Positions 21,936 through 32,776 of a DNA stretch of 64,000 bases are shown here, in pieces. The stretch comes from Chenopodium formosanum (Eukaryota > Streptophyta > Magnoliopsida > Caryophyllales > Amaranthaceae). Positions within the stretch are counted from its first letter, which is position 1. Each line of letters opens with the position of its first letter. Location: assembly GCA_024500155.1 (NCBI GenBank), contig CM044871.1, positions 36,310,228 through 36,374,227 of the forward strand. The letters are read 5' to 3'. The notes beneath the pieces were generated by a model. That model did no database searches. It saw only the letters and a list, made by a program, of their open reading frames with translations, and was not told the origin of the DNA. A program made the translations under genes and the position numbers.

Positions 21936-23525
21936 TAAACAAGATTATTAATTATCTTATTAAGCGTGATTACAAGTACAAATTAGGATTTAATTAACCA
22001 AAAATTAACCCTAAACAAGATTATTAATTATCTTGTTAAGCGTGATTACAAGTACAAATTCTCTTTAAACATACATAAAAGGCGTTATCAAGCAATAACA
22101 ATAAATATCAAGCAACAGAATAATCATCATAATAATGACAATAATCATAATCCCAAATCATAATCATAATTATCATAATCATGTTAAAGCATAACAATAA
22201 CAAGATCCTAGGCATGATACTAACAAGATTAATAACAAACCCTAGCATGTCACTAAGCAACAAAGATCAAATATAAAGCCTTAACATGATACTAACATGA
22301 ATATTAAGAAAGACAATAGGAAGCATCGCAAGAATCATAATAAGCATATTTGATATTATAACATTTTCCCTAAACATGATACTAGGAATCATTGTTGTCA
22401 TTCAAAACATCAAACATCCTAACATGATACTAGGAATCATAATAACAACCTAGACATGATTTCTATATCATAATATCAATAAAAACAATTAAAGCACTTA
22501 CTTGGATGTCTCGTACCTCTTTCTAATAACAAAATACACTCGTTAGTAACTTTAAGGAAAATAATAAAACAAACAATTAAATTAAATAATTAAAAGAGAG
22601 ATTTGGGACCAAACCCTCATAAATTAAACCTTTCACGTCTAGGGTGAAGGCTACTTCGAACTTGGCTAGGCGTGTCTAGATCTTGTGAATGCGGATTTTT
22701 GTTTGAGAAAAGCTAATTTAGAAAAGAGAGAGAGAGGAAGAGTAATCAAGAATTTCTTGATGAGAGTTGCTGAGAATTAGATGAGAAGAATCGAGAATTG
22801 ATGATTGAAAATGGAGGTTTTAGGAGGCTATTTATAGAGAAAATCAGCCGGATATGATAAAAAACGAATCAGAGTTTCGAAAAGAATAAAACACGACACT
22901 GTCGCCAAACACGAGCCTGTCGCCAGGCAACAGACGTGTCATACGGCGCTGCAATCAGTTTTCCACGCGCTTTCTTATTTTGATATATAAAATTTAAGCG
23001 TACGAGAGGGTAAAACTATAATTTCCTTAAAAAAAACACTTCTTTTATTCTAATTAAAACTCTTAAAAGTCAATTTATCAATGCTAATCAAATTAGGACT
23101 CAAAAAAAACTTTCTAGAAGATTCTAGAAGACAATAATCAATTTTAATCGCATTAGAAATGATAAATCAATGATAGGCCCTCCTCTAGATCATTGGGCCA
23201 CACATAACAATCAAACCGGGCCCAGTTTAGTAATTTGGCCATAACTTCTTCATTATTCATCGGAATTGGCCTTATAATATATCGTTGGAAAGATCTTTTC
23301 GAACCTAACCCAACTACACTATTATTAGACCCTTGCTATGGACCAAACTAAACTGGATTGGCTGTTTTCTTAAAATAGGTTTTCAAAAACAGAGAGAAAG
23401 AAAAGAAATAAAAACTAACCGCAACACTAGACTTTCCACACTTTCACTTCATTCGATTATGATTCGAAGTGAAAGGTACTCATCACTGGGTTTGGTTTTT
23501 GGGGAGACACAAATGGGTGTCTACA
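21936..23525 (-). repeat. Tat/Ogre LTR fragment, minus strand (copy 3)
   Basis: On the minus strand it starts at 23525 with TGTAGACACCC and can be followed to about 21936, where the LTR 3' part is missing. It carries a TATA box at 22828-22840 and a GGCGACAG-type GC block at 22885-22955. The low-coordinate end contains a local duplication: the ACAAGATTATTAATTATCTT block appears near 21941 and again near 22014. It faces copy 2, forming an inverted repeat. Confidence 0.8.
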
Positions 23526-23542
23526 GGGGCACGTGCTTAAAT

Positions 23543-23705
23543 AGATGCATCATCGTACGTCACTCTTTATACAAGGGGTTGACGACACCCTAACTGTCCG
23601 GCAAGTTAGTAACTTCACTAAATACCATATTTGCTTTCTTTATACACGGGGTGGACGACACCCTAATTGTCCAGTAAGCCAATAAGCTCACTAACTACCA
23701 TATTT
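23543..23705 (+). repeat. Two-unit minisatellite
   Basis: Two diverged units of about 78 bp each contain CTTTATACA-GGGG-TGACGACACCCTAA, then TGTCC, then a CACTAA-TACCATATTT end. Such short tandem repeats are common in Tat/Ogre untranslated regions, and this lies next to a Tat LTR, but membership is an inference. Confidence 0.55.
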
Positions 23706-24589
23706 TCTTCCAATCGAGAATGTGCCTTGTCCCTGATGGTTCGGCGCGCCAGTCGACTCGTTTAGCTAACACCTAAATAAAGAAATTCTACCTTTTAGGT
23801 ACGAGAGGTAGATCACGTAGAGCTGGGAAGAGTTAAAATTTTATGCAACACATACGCCATACATTTTTACACCACATAAACGCCATCCTTTTCGCTATGG
23901 ACGCCAAAAAGAAAGAAAAGAACAGGACATTTATGAAGTCAGTACAGTAAAATGACAAACGTGTCTATAGGAGATTTTACGTAAAGCAGCACTACGGAAC
24001 GTCTTAAGACACGCTTACAAAAAACGTCCAAACGTATGCTTGGGTCAGGCACAAAGCACGGTATGCATGCAGGATTATGCAAAAAATTATCAAAGAAGAA
24101 AATAAATTACTGGATGCAAAGCAATTGTAAAAGATTTCGATAATTTGCGCGTTATTACGTCTAACAACGTACAAAACCGTTGGGAAAAACGAATCGAAAT
24201 TTGAGTACAGGTCTTTTAAGTGACTAGTGTCAGTGCGCAACTTTGTAGGTTGCGCTAGCCAGGCGGCGCGCAAGAAACTAGGTTGCGCTGGGATGCCAAA
24301 CACAACTTGATGCGTTGCGTGCAACATTTGAATTAGTAAAAGAGTTGGAGAAGCGCGATCTTCAGCTCACTTTCTTCTTCTCCTCTTTCTCCAATTTTGA
24401 TCTATTTCCATATTTTGGTTGTTGTTTAAATTTAAGGAAAGTAAATCTTGCTCCTTTTATTTTACCAGACTTTGATCTTGATCAATAAAATGGAGAAATC
24501 AAATGAAGAATCCTAACTTGAAGTTGGGGTTTTCGATTCGACTTGTTTTCATGAATTTGTTTGTTTGTTGTTGTGACATGTTTAAGCAA
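23706..24589. other. Unassigned sequence, no gene seen
   Basis: There is no convincing ORF or terminal repeat. A CT-rich stretch near 24362-24400 looks like a 5' untranslated leader, but no coding exon follows. It could be TE remnant or host intergenic DNA. Confidence 0.5.
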
Positions 24590-25647
24590 TATATTACAAC
24601 AAATTTCATGTGAAATGGTAAAGTTTTGATCCTGTATGAGCATGTACAAGCATATATGTGTTTTTTTAATTTTGAATTTGTGCTTGAACTTTATTTCTCA
24701 TTTTTTGCTCACATAGACTATACTTGTTAGTTTTAATGTAAATTGAAGTGCTTAGAACAACAATTGTGCATTCAAATTATAAATGAAATTTTGAACTTTG
24801 ATAATAGCATGAAATTGTGCTTGCGAATCATGTTTATGTTTTTTACATGCGTAAGTTGCAAACTTGGTTTTATTAAAATAAAATTAACCGATGGTTATGA
24901 TTATTCACTTATAAAACTATGATTTCAAGATTTGCACAAAACTAGTTAGTTCAGGAAATTCTTGAAGACATCATTGAACTAGAGTAGTTTGGCTATACTT
25001 TGGGCTTTTGAGCCCCCATTTTATGTTTTCAAATATTATAGCCCCCATTTTATGTTTTTCAAATATTGTAATCCCCAATGTTGGGTGACTTCGATGAATT
25101 GTTTGTTTTTAATAATTAGACCCTTTCGTGTTGCTTGAAATGGGTCTAGAAGTCCTGTGTTTCATCTTGTTATGATAACAACTAGGATCTTAAAACCGAT
25201 TAAACTAGTGTGTTTAAATCGTTTTTTACCATTCATAGTTTTAACAAGGAAATTTGCTAAGCCTAGTAGTATTGGTCATTCATTAGAACAAGTAAGAGGG
25301 GAAATGAAATGGTGTTCAATTTTTTCCTCTATTCTTGATACTTTCGAATTCTTTCTTTTGAGTTCAAATTTTTTTTTAATGTTTTGAAGCTGAAGAAAGT
25401 AGATGTTATCCTCCTTGCGAAATTCCAATGTGTGCAACAATGGAGGAATAATTTAAAACGAAGACTCCTTAATTTAGAATTTAGGAGTCTTTGTTTACAT
25501 TCTAACTCTTGAAATTGTTTGTCTTGTGTTAATAAAGTGTCTTGATACAACTTTCATGTTAAATGATTGAGTACTAAACTTTCGTATGAGCAAGTATGTT
25601 TTATGCATCATCATTTTGTTTCTTTTGCTCTATACTACTTAATACTC
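24590..25647. other. TE-poor AT-rich DNA, first copy of a possible tandem duplication
   Basis: No gene is seen. The segment starting near 24590 (ACAAATTTCATGTGAAATGG, then CTATACTTG, then GAACAACAATTGTGCATT) resembles in order 25545-25647 plus 40133-40190 (CAACTTTCATGTTAAATGA, CTATACTACTT, then GAAACAACAATTATGCACT). This suggests an old duplication with a period of about 0.93 kb, excluding the insertions. A 30-bp local duplication (AGCCCCCATTTTATG) lies at 25012-25070. Confidence 0.45.
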
Positions 25648-26817
25648 TGTTGACTCAAATGAACAATACAAGAGGGGGGGTGAATTGTATTGTTGAGGAA
25701 CTAGGGTAATTTTTGCGAAATTCTTAAATAAACTTAAACAAAAACTTTAAAGTGCAAGAGAGATTTTACGTGGAAAACTTCTTGGCCCTAATCAAGAGGA
25801 AAAACCACGACCACTAGGGATTTTAAACTCAACTCTTAATAATAATAGGGCAAACAACCTATTACAAATTAAGACTTTAAACTCAAGTTCCTCTACGAAC
25901 TTCAGTTCCCCCTTAACTGATCCCTCAATCAGTTAAGCACTCTAATCTCTCTCTTTCTCCTTGCTTCACTCAAAGCAACTTAAACACTCTAGAGTTTACC
26001 CAAACTCTACCCCAATACAACTCAAGATTAAAACTTCTAAGAAGCTAAGTACAAAGACACTCAAGGACTTAAGTGGATTTTTGACTCTTTTTAAAAAGCT
26101 AAGTATTGTAATGCTCAAGTGTATTTTTTAAAACAGAAATCTAATCCTATTTATATAAGAGAAAATCAGTTGAAGCACCTCACGTCTGCCTTAACTCCCA
26201 CTACACCACAACTTCCATGAAATAAGGAATTGCAGTTCGTGGAGGCTCGGGCAGCAAGCTGAATCACACAATAAGGAAGTGGTTCCTTTATTTTCTCAAC
26301 CTCCTTGACTCAGTAAAAAGACGTTTACAAAATTAGTTTTACCAAGTCAGATTTTCCAAAATATTAGGATAAAATCAAAACAAAAAATCTTTAAAATAAA
26401 TAAGATAGTTTTTCTTAAAAGATAATTTTCCGAAAATAAAATAGAATCTTTTTAAACAAAGGAAATTAAAATCTTTATAAACTGAAATTAAATCCACTTA
26501 AAATCCTATCAATTAACAATGTACTTAGCAAATATACAAGAAACCTAAAATAAACAATAAAGATACAATAGACTTCTTGGAACTCAGTGAAGCTTCGACT
26601 CTGGAGCTTCAGTTCCTCACTCAAGGAACTTGGTTTCTGATTGTCTTCTATTCTCGTCCATAGCTCTTTCTTTAGACTTGTTCCATGCTCCATTCTGACT
26701 CTAGAACTTCGTTGCCTATAAGAACCTGTCAAATACACCAAAGCTAATAGACACATGTTAAAGCCCTTATGGGTTTGCTTAGGTTCCTTAAGTCATCATC
26801 AAAACTTAAGATCAACA
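25648..26817 (-). repeat. Copia 3' LTR
   Basis: It has TGTTGA...TCAACA ends and is 1170 bp, the same length as the partner at 34668-35837 with no indels between them. A TATATAAATAG-type box lies at about 26147-26158 (minus strand). It is adjacent to a polypurine tract at 26818, so this is the 3' copy. Confidence 0.96.
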
Positions 26818-27050
26818 ATATTCCCCCTTTTTGATGAATGAAAAACCTAAGCAAACTAACAGATTAAAAAGTAAAAGACAATCAGAAGAAGAAAAACTTG
26901 AGAGAAAAAAAAAATTACTAGCTGAAATTAAACAAGGAACTGAATGAAATTAAACAAGGAACTGAATGAAATGTAATAGTTATACCTTCTATTTTAAGCG
27001 GATGGAGAGCTTGTCAACAATTGAGTTTGCCTTCTTTTCCCCCTTTTGGC
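26818..27050 (-). promoter_or_regulatory. Two polypurine tracts and spacer
   Basis: On the minus strand, AAAAAGGGGGAATAT abuts the 3' LTR (26818-26832), and a second, CCAAAAGGGGGAAAAGAAGG, lies at about 27030-27049 in similar GATGAA context. Multiple PPTs are known from Sireviruses. A direct duplication of about 20 bp (ACAAGGAACTGAATGAAAT) is at 26930-26972. Confidence 0.75.
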
Positions 27051-27324
27051 GTTCATCAAAATTAATGCATACAAATACATATATCTAAACACAGCACCAT
27101 GTTAATGGTTTGTGTCCAAAGCACAGAACAAAGCACATATAGGCAGAAATAGTATGCAAATAGTCATAAAAGCAAGCAGGTAATATCCATATAAACAAAC
27201 TAATGTTCCTCCAGAACATCAAAACAAAAGAAAATACCCTGTTTTAAGTGTTTACAGACCAAAAGGAAGCAAAAAGAAACAAGTTCAAATCAGATTAAGT
27301 TCCAGAAAATAAAGTTTAAAAACA

Positions 27325-29115
27325 TCAAGCTTTAAGGGCAGAGGACTGGGTCTCTTCTTCAGCATCCTTCTCTAGCACCTCTTCAATGACCAAGTCCTCC
27401 AATTTCTTCAGCAAGTCAGCCTGCCCTTTGGAGAGAGTGGATGTGTTCTGGTGCATTGCTGAGGTGAGCTCTGTGGAAGCTTTTACCAGGCCTGACACTA
27501 CTTTCTCAAGAGATTCAATCCTTAGAATCAACCCTGGTTGAGCATCAACTAGTTTGTGCACCATCTTTTTAAGAGCCTTAAGTTCCAAGGTGGAACTCAC
27601 AGTGCTGAACCTAGCAAAACCTGAACCTGTAGGAAAAGATTTTTCAACAGAAGCTTGAAGAATGCCCTGTTCCCCCTGAGAACCAGTTTTCTCTTCAAGA
27701 ACACCTTGATCCCCTGGATCACTGTTTCTCTCTTCACTCAGATCAACCACCGCAGCAGACTCAGCCTTGTCCTTCCCTCTTGGCCTTACAGCCAACCTAG
27801 TACTCTTTCTCTTCCCAGAACTTTGAGTATCCTTCTGGTTAGACATCACAATCACCTCTTTCTTTTTCTGTTCACCTTCTTTCTCACTGTCCTCTTCCTC
27901 CAACCATTTATCCAACTCTTCATCTTCCTTTTTCTTCAAACTACTCTCATCCTGTTTAGGTTTAGGAAGGGATTTTGAGAGAAATTGAGTAGTTCCCTCA
28001 ACAACAGTTAGGTTTCGGGCTTCAAGTGTTTTGGGTTGAACATAATGGTTGGACTTAAGCTTAAGGGATTCATAGTTAGTCATGGAAATTCCACAACTTT
28101 CAAGAAGAGTGATTATTAGGTTTGCATATCCAACCTTTAAGTGATTGGCAAGACAATGGGTGAGGTGCTGGATCATCAAAGAAGGAAAATTTATCTGAAT
28201 TTTGTTTTCAAGACAATACATAATCACAGCATCAAGATGATTTGCCTCATGCCTGTGCTGGGTTCTAGGAATGATAGCTAGATGAACAAAAATAAACAGC
28301 AGCTTTTGAATAGGTGAAAACAGGTTATGGTTGGTTCGAACTTTGGATGCTTTACCCCCTATTGATTCAACAATCTTTTCAATGGGAACACCCTCAACAC
28401 TTAATTCAGTTTCTCCCTTAAAGTATTCATCAAATCCCTCATTAGGGGTTCCAAACACAACAACTAAATTATCAGCATCAAAACTAATTTTCTTGTTTTT
28501 AACTTTACTAACACAAACACCATTTATATTCTTAAAATTCGCACAAAATTCCTTTAAAGGTGCATGCGCAATCACATTGTCATAACATTCACTAAACAGC
28601 TTAATCCAATTTTGTGCTTCAAGTATATCAAGAAGTTCAGAGTACTTACTCGATTCGCACCACTTTAAATTTATACAAAACCCAGGAATGAAACGCTCAG
28701 AGCTGGCTTCAAGTCTTTTGACATCAACGGACTTTGACTTTTCCCCCTGAATTGGTTCACCCAGTTCCTCATAGTCCAATTCTTCTTCAACCTCGATCTT
28801 TTTCTTTTTCGAATCACTGCGAGCCATGGGTTTGTTTTGGGGTTTTTCAGCAACGGTTTTGACTGAGGTTTCAGTCTCTATTTCCATGGGTGATTCTTTT
28901 TGAGGAGAGTTTTGAATTTTGGGTGAGATTTCCATGGGAATTGGAGAGTTATCACTAAAAAGGAGTGTGTATTTTACGGAGTGAGGTGGTGAGGAACAGT
29001 GGTTAGGGTTTGGCTTCATTATATAGTGGTGGAATTTAGAAGGGTGAAATTGGTCTGTGGAATGGTGTAGAAGGTTAATTGAATGGGGTAGGTGTCGATT
29101 GATGAAGGATGGCAT
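27325..29115 (-). CDS. Sirevirus 3' ORF (env-like position), 596 aa
   Basis: This is an intact frame between pol and the 3' LTR in sense orientation. Its N-terminal third is low-complexity and charged. A conserved-looking block at about residues 264-340 (PIQKLLFIFVHLAIIPR, NFPSLMIQHL) resembles the putative plant transposon protein domain found in many plant retroelement 3' ORFs. A charged linker and a coiled-coil-like C-terminus (about 505-580) follow. I see no signal peptide or clear membrane span, so envelope function is not supported. It has no stop or frameshift, unlike pol. Later Met codons at 33 or 61 are also possible starts. The 29116-29573 stretch before RNase H is non-coding. Confidence 0.75.
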   Translation of the reverse strand: MPSFINRHLPHSINLLHHSTDQFHPSKFHHYIMKPNPNHCSSPPHSVKYTLLFSDNSPIPMEISPKIQNSPQKESPMEIETETSVKTVAEKPQNKPMARSDSKKKKIEVEEELDYEELGEPIQGEKSKSVDVKRLEASSERFIPGFCINLKWCESSKYSELLDILEAQNWIKLFSECYDNVIAHAPLKEFCANFKNINGVCVSKVKNKKISFDADNLVVVFGTPNEGFDEYFKGETELSVEGVPIEKIVESIGGKASKVRTNHNLFSPIQKLLFIFVHLAIIPRTQHRHEANHLDAVIMYCLENKIQINFPSLMIQHLTHCLANHLKVGYANLIITLLESCGISMTNYESLKLKSNHYVQPKTLEARNLTVVEGTTQFLSKSLPKPKQDESSLKKKEDEELDKWLEEEDSEKEGEQKKKEVIVMSNQKDTQSSGKRKSTRLAVRPRGKDKAESAAVVDLSEERNSDPGDQGVLEEKTGSQGEQGILQASVEKSFPTGSGFARFSTVSSTLELKALKKMVHKLVDAQPGLILRIESLEKVVSGLVKASTELTSAMHQNTSTLSKGQADLLKKLEDLVIEEVLEKDAEEETQSSALKA

Positions 29116-29573
29116 AAACTTTTCACTTGGTCAGATTTTAATATTGATTTGACATGAAGGGTTTAGGTTAATAAAATTATGATCAGGAACTTTAAATTGA
29201 ATGCAAACAGTCACGGGTATTTAATCAACAATTTTGAGGAGTGAATTTGAAATTTAAAAGATAAGCAATGAGGAATAATTCAAAAGATAAGATTTTGAGT
29301 AAATAAAATTAATCAACTGACTAGTTAATTAATTCACAAAAAGATAGAATAAAATCTTATAGATTATTTAGGAGAAACTAGGAACAAATCAACATAGTTT
29401 GTAATAACACAGACATGCCTAATGCAATTTGATTTCTTCACATACAGCCACAATCCCATATGCATTGCCATACATTCTAATGCGTAGGACTATGTTTTCA
29501 CATATACATATTGTGTTAGATACATACAATGCGTGCATGATTGACTTATACCTTGGGGGAACTTGAGGTCTTC

Positions 29574-31586
29574 TTAACTCAATTGTATCATACCAAGTTC
29601 CATGCGCATCTTTTCAAATTTGTCCCTGCTCAAAGGCTTAGTAAGAATGTCAGCTATCTGATTTTCAGTTTCACAAAAATCTAACTTAATTAAGCCTTTT
29701 TCCACATTATCCTTAAGAAAATGATGCCTTATGTGAATATGTTTCACACGAGAATGATGCACTGGATCTTTTGAAATGCATATGGCACTAGTATTATCAC
29801 AATAGATAGGAATGCAATTATACTTCATACCATCGTCTCTTAGTTGTTGTTTTATCCATAGTACTTGAGAACAACAGGCAGCAACTGCCACATATTCAGC
29901 TTCAGCAGTTGACAAGGCCACTATATTCTGTTTCTTGGATCCCCAAGAAACTAGGCATGGTCCGAGAAACTGAATCATTCCTGAAGTACTCTTCCTATTC
30001 ACCAAATCTCCTGCATAGTCAGCATCTGCAAAACCTTTTAAATCAAAAGTATCACTTCTAGGATAGAAGAGACAAAGATGGTCAGTTCCTTTGAGATATC
30101 GTAGGATCCTTTTTACTGCTGTAAGATGTGACTCCTTAGGATTAGATTGAAACCTTGCACATAAGCCAACACTAAATGCAATATTAGGTCTACTAGCAGT
30201 TAAGTATAAAAGGGATCCAATCATACCTCTGTATTTGGTTTGATCTACACTAGTTCCTTGTAGATCTTCATCTAATCTTGTGCCTGTTCCCATTAGTGTA
30301 TGGTTGGTCTTTGCTTGGTCAAGGTTATATTTCTTCAGTAGTTCCTTGACATACTTTTGTTGGTGAATTGCGATACCTCTTTCTGTTTGTTTGATTTGTA
30401 ATCCAAGAAAGAAGTTGAGTTCCCCCATCATGCTCATTTCAAATTCACCACTCATTAGCTCAGCAAAGTACTTGCACAAGTTTTCGTTAGTTGCTCCAAA
30501 AATAATATCATCAACATATATTTGAACAACTAGTAAATCAGTTCCTTCAGATTTCAAAAACAAAGTTTTATCTACTTTACCTCTTTTAAAATCATTTTGA
30601 AGAAGGAACTTAGAAAGCCTTTCATACCAGGCTCTAGGTGCTTGTTTCAGCCCATAAAGAGCTTTATCAAGCTTAAAGACATGATTAGGAAATTGGGGAT
30701 TTTCAAAACCTGGAGGTTGTTCCACGAACACCTCTTCTTCAAGAAAGCCATTTAAGAAAGCACACTTAACATCCATTTGATACAATTTGAAACCCATAAA
30801 AGAGGCAAAAGCAATTAACATTCTAATAGCTTCTAATCTAGCAACAGGAGCAAAAGTTTCTTCAAAGTCAATACCTTCTTGCTGATTATAGCCCTTCACA
30901 ACAAGTCTTGCCTTGTTTCATATTATTGTTCCATATTCATCCAGCTTGTTCCTGAATACCCACTTGAGCCCTATAACCTTTTTGTGTTTAGGTTTTTCTT
31001 CAAGATGCCAGACCTTGTTCCTCTCAAACTCATTGAGTTCATCTTGCATGGCAATTATCCAGTCAGCATCTTTTAGAGCTTCTTCATGATTTCTTGGCTC
31101 AATAATGGATAGGAAGGCTTGAAAGGCATAGAAGTTCCTCATCTGGGATCTGGTCTGAGTTCCTCTACCAATATCACTTATAATAAGGTCTGTTGGATGA
31201 GACCTTTGGTATTTGAATGGCTTTGGTTGAAACTCTCTGGCAGGAACTCCTATTTGAGGCACTTCTTCTTCAATTTCTTCTACATTTTCCTCATTGGAAG
31301 ATTCTCCATGATCTTGTTCCTCCGGGGTTTCTTGATTAGGAGCTTCAGCATTTTCTTGACGTTCTTGCTCTGGTTCCTCACTTACATCCTTGGTTTACTT
31401 GGAGGTTTCTTCATCTTCTTCCCTGTCTCTAATCATACCAATTTCATAATCAATATTGTCTTGTTCCTGCACATTCATAAACATATTAGATTCATCAAAT
31501 ATCACATGAATGCTTTCCTCTACACACAATGTATTTTTATTGTAAACTCTGTAAGCTTTGCTATTTGATGCATAGCCAAGGAACAC
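29574..31586 (-). pseudogene. Copia pol: reverse transcriptase and RNase H
   Basis: The frame 29574-30899 (441 residues) has the RT first Asp at D43 (QMDVKCAFLNG), YVDD at residues 128-131, and RNase H at ADADYAGD (291-298), STAEAEY (330-336) and CDNTSA (367-372). Upstream parts of the same frame are 30918-31262 (DADWIIAMQDELNEF, VIGLKWVFRNK) and 31395-31586 (MFLGYASNSKAYRVYN). They are separated by in-frame TGA (30918) and TAA (31395) stops. The first fits CGA to TGA at a CpG. Confidence 0.93.
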
Positions 31587-31615
31587 AGCTTCATCACTTC
31601 TTTCGTCAAATTTTC

Positions 31616-32770
31616 CTATGTTCCTTTTTCCATTATTATGAACAAAGCACCTGCATCCAAAAGCTCGAAAGTGATATTGGGTTTTCTGCCCTTAAACAGT
31701 TCATAAGGAGTCTTATTGATGATTGGTCTCATCATAACTCTGTTAATGATATAACATGCAGTATTAATAGCTTCAGCCCAGAAGTTCCTTGGAAGACCAC
31801 TTGTTATGAGCATAGTTCTTGTCATGTCTTCTAGAGTCCTATTCTTCCTTTCAACAACTCCGTTCTGTTGAGGAGTTCTTGGGGCTGAAAAGTTATGATT
31901 CATGCCATTTTCTTTGCAAAATTCATCGAATCTTGAATTCTCAAACTCAATTCCATGATCTGATCGAATGTGGATAATTTGATTTCCACTTGTCTTCTGT
32001 ACTCTTTTGGCAAAGGACGCAAATTCATCAAAAGTTTCATCTTTGCTAGACAGAAAAATCACCCAAGTAAATCTAGAAAAATCATCAATAATAACTAAAA
32101 CATATTTCTTTCCACTTCTACTTTGAACACGCATGGGACCACATAAATCCATATGAATTAGCTCCAATGGCTTTGTAGTGCTGACAATGTTTTTGCTTTT
32201 AAAAGAAGACCTTACTTGCTTGCCTCTCACACATGCATCACAGATATGTTGTATGAGGAACTTGACTTGGGGAAGCCCTGTAACCAAGTTCCTTGTTCTA
32301 AGTTTATCCATGAGTGAGAAGCTAGCATGTCCAAAACATTTATGCCATAATAAAGGATCATCATTAATGACACTCAAGCAGGTAAGGTTGTTCCTTGGAA
32401 CAGAATTTAGATCCACAATGTATGTGTTCCCCTTTCTAGTTCCTTCAAGAACAACCCTTCCTATTTTATCATTAATGATGTTGCATGAATCAGAGGTAAA
32501 ACTTACAGAGTTTCCTTTATCACAAAATTGTGATATGCTCAGCAAATTGTGCATCAAACCCTCGACCAAAAGTACATTTTCTATTGAATGAGAACTGGAC
32601 CTTCCTACTTTTCCTTTAGCAATTACTTCACCCTTTTTGTTGTCTCCAAAGGTCACGGTTCCTCCTGGATAGGCCTCTAGTGAGAGAAACTTTGATTTAT
32701 CTCCTGTCATATGCTTTGAACAACCACTGTCGAGGTACCACGTGTTGTTCCCCCTCACTAGGACCTGCAA
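31616..32770 (-). pseudogene. Copia pol: protease and integrase
   Basis: The aspartic protease motif YLDSGCSKHMTG has D14. The integrase zinc finger has H143, H147, C177 and C180. The integrase triad is D208 (HMDLCGP), D271 (RSDHG) and E307 (NGVVERKN). The frame is lost near 31665-31680, and pol continues in another frame. It begins two codons after the gag stop and in gag's frame, so gag and pol are separated by one TGA. Confidence 0.92.
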
Positions 32771-32776
32771 AAGAAC

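Noticed and set aside
28331..28585. Plus-strand frames over 27655-28585
   Set aside because: They are shadows of the intact minus-strand 3' ORF of the Copia element.
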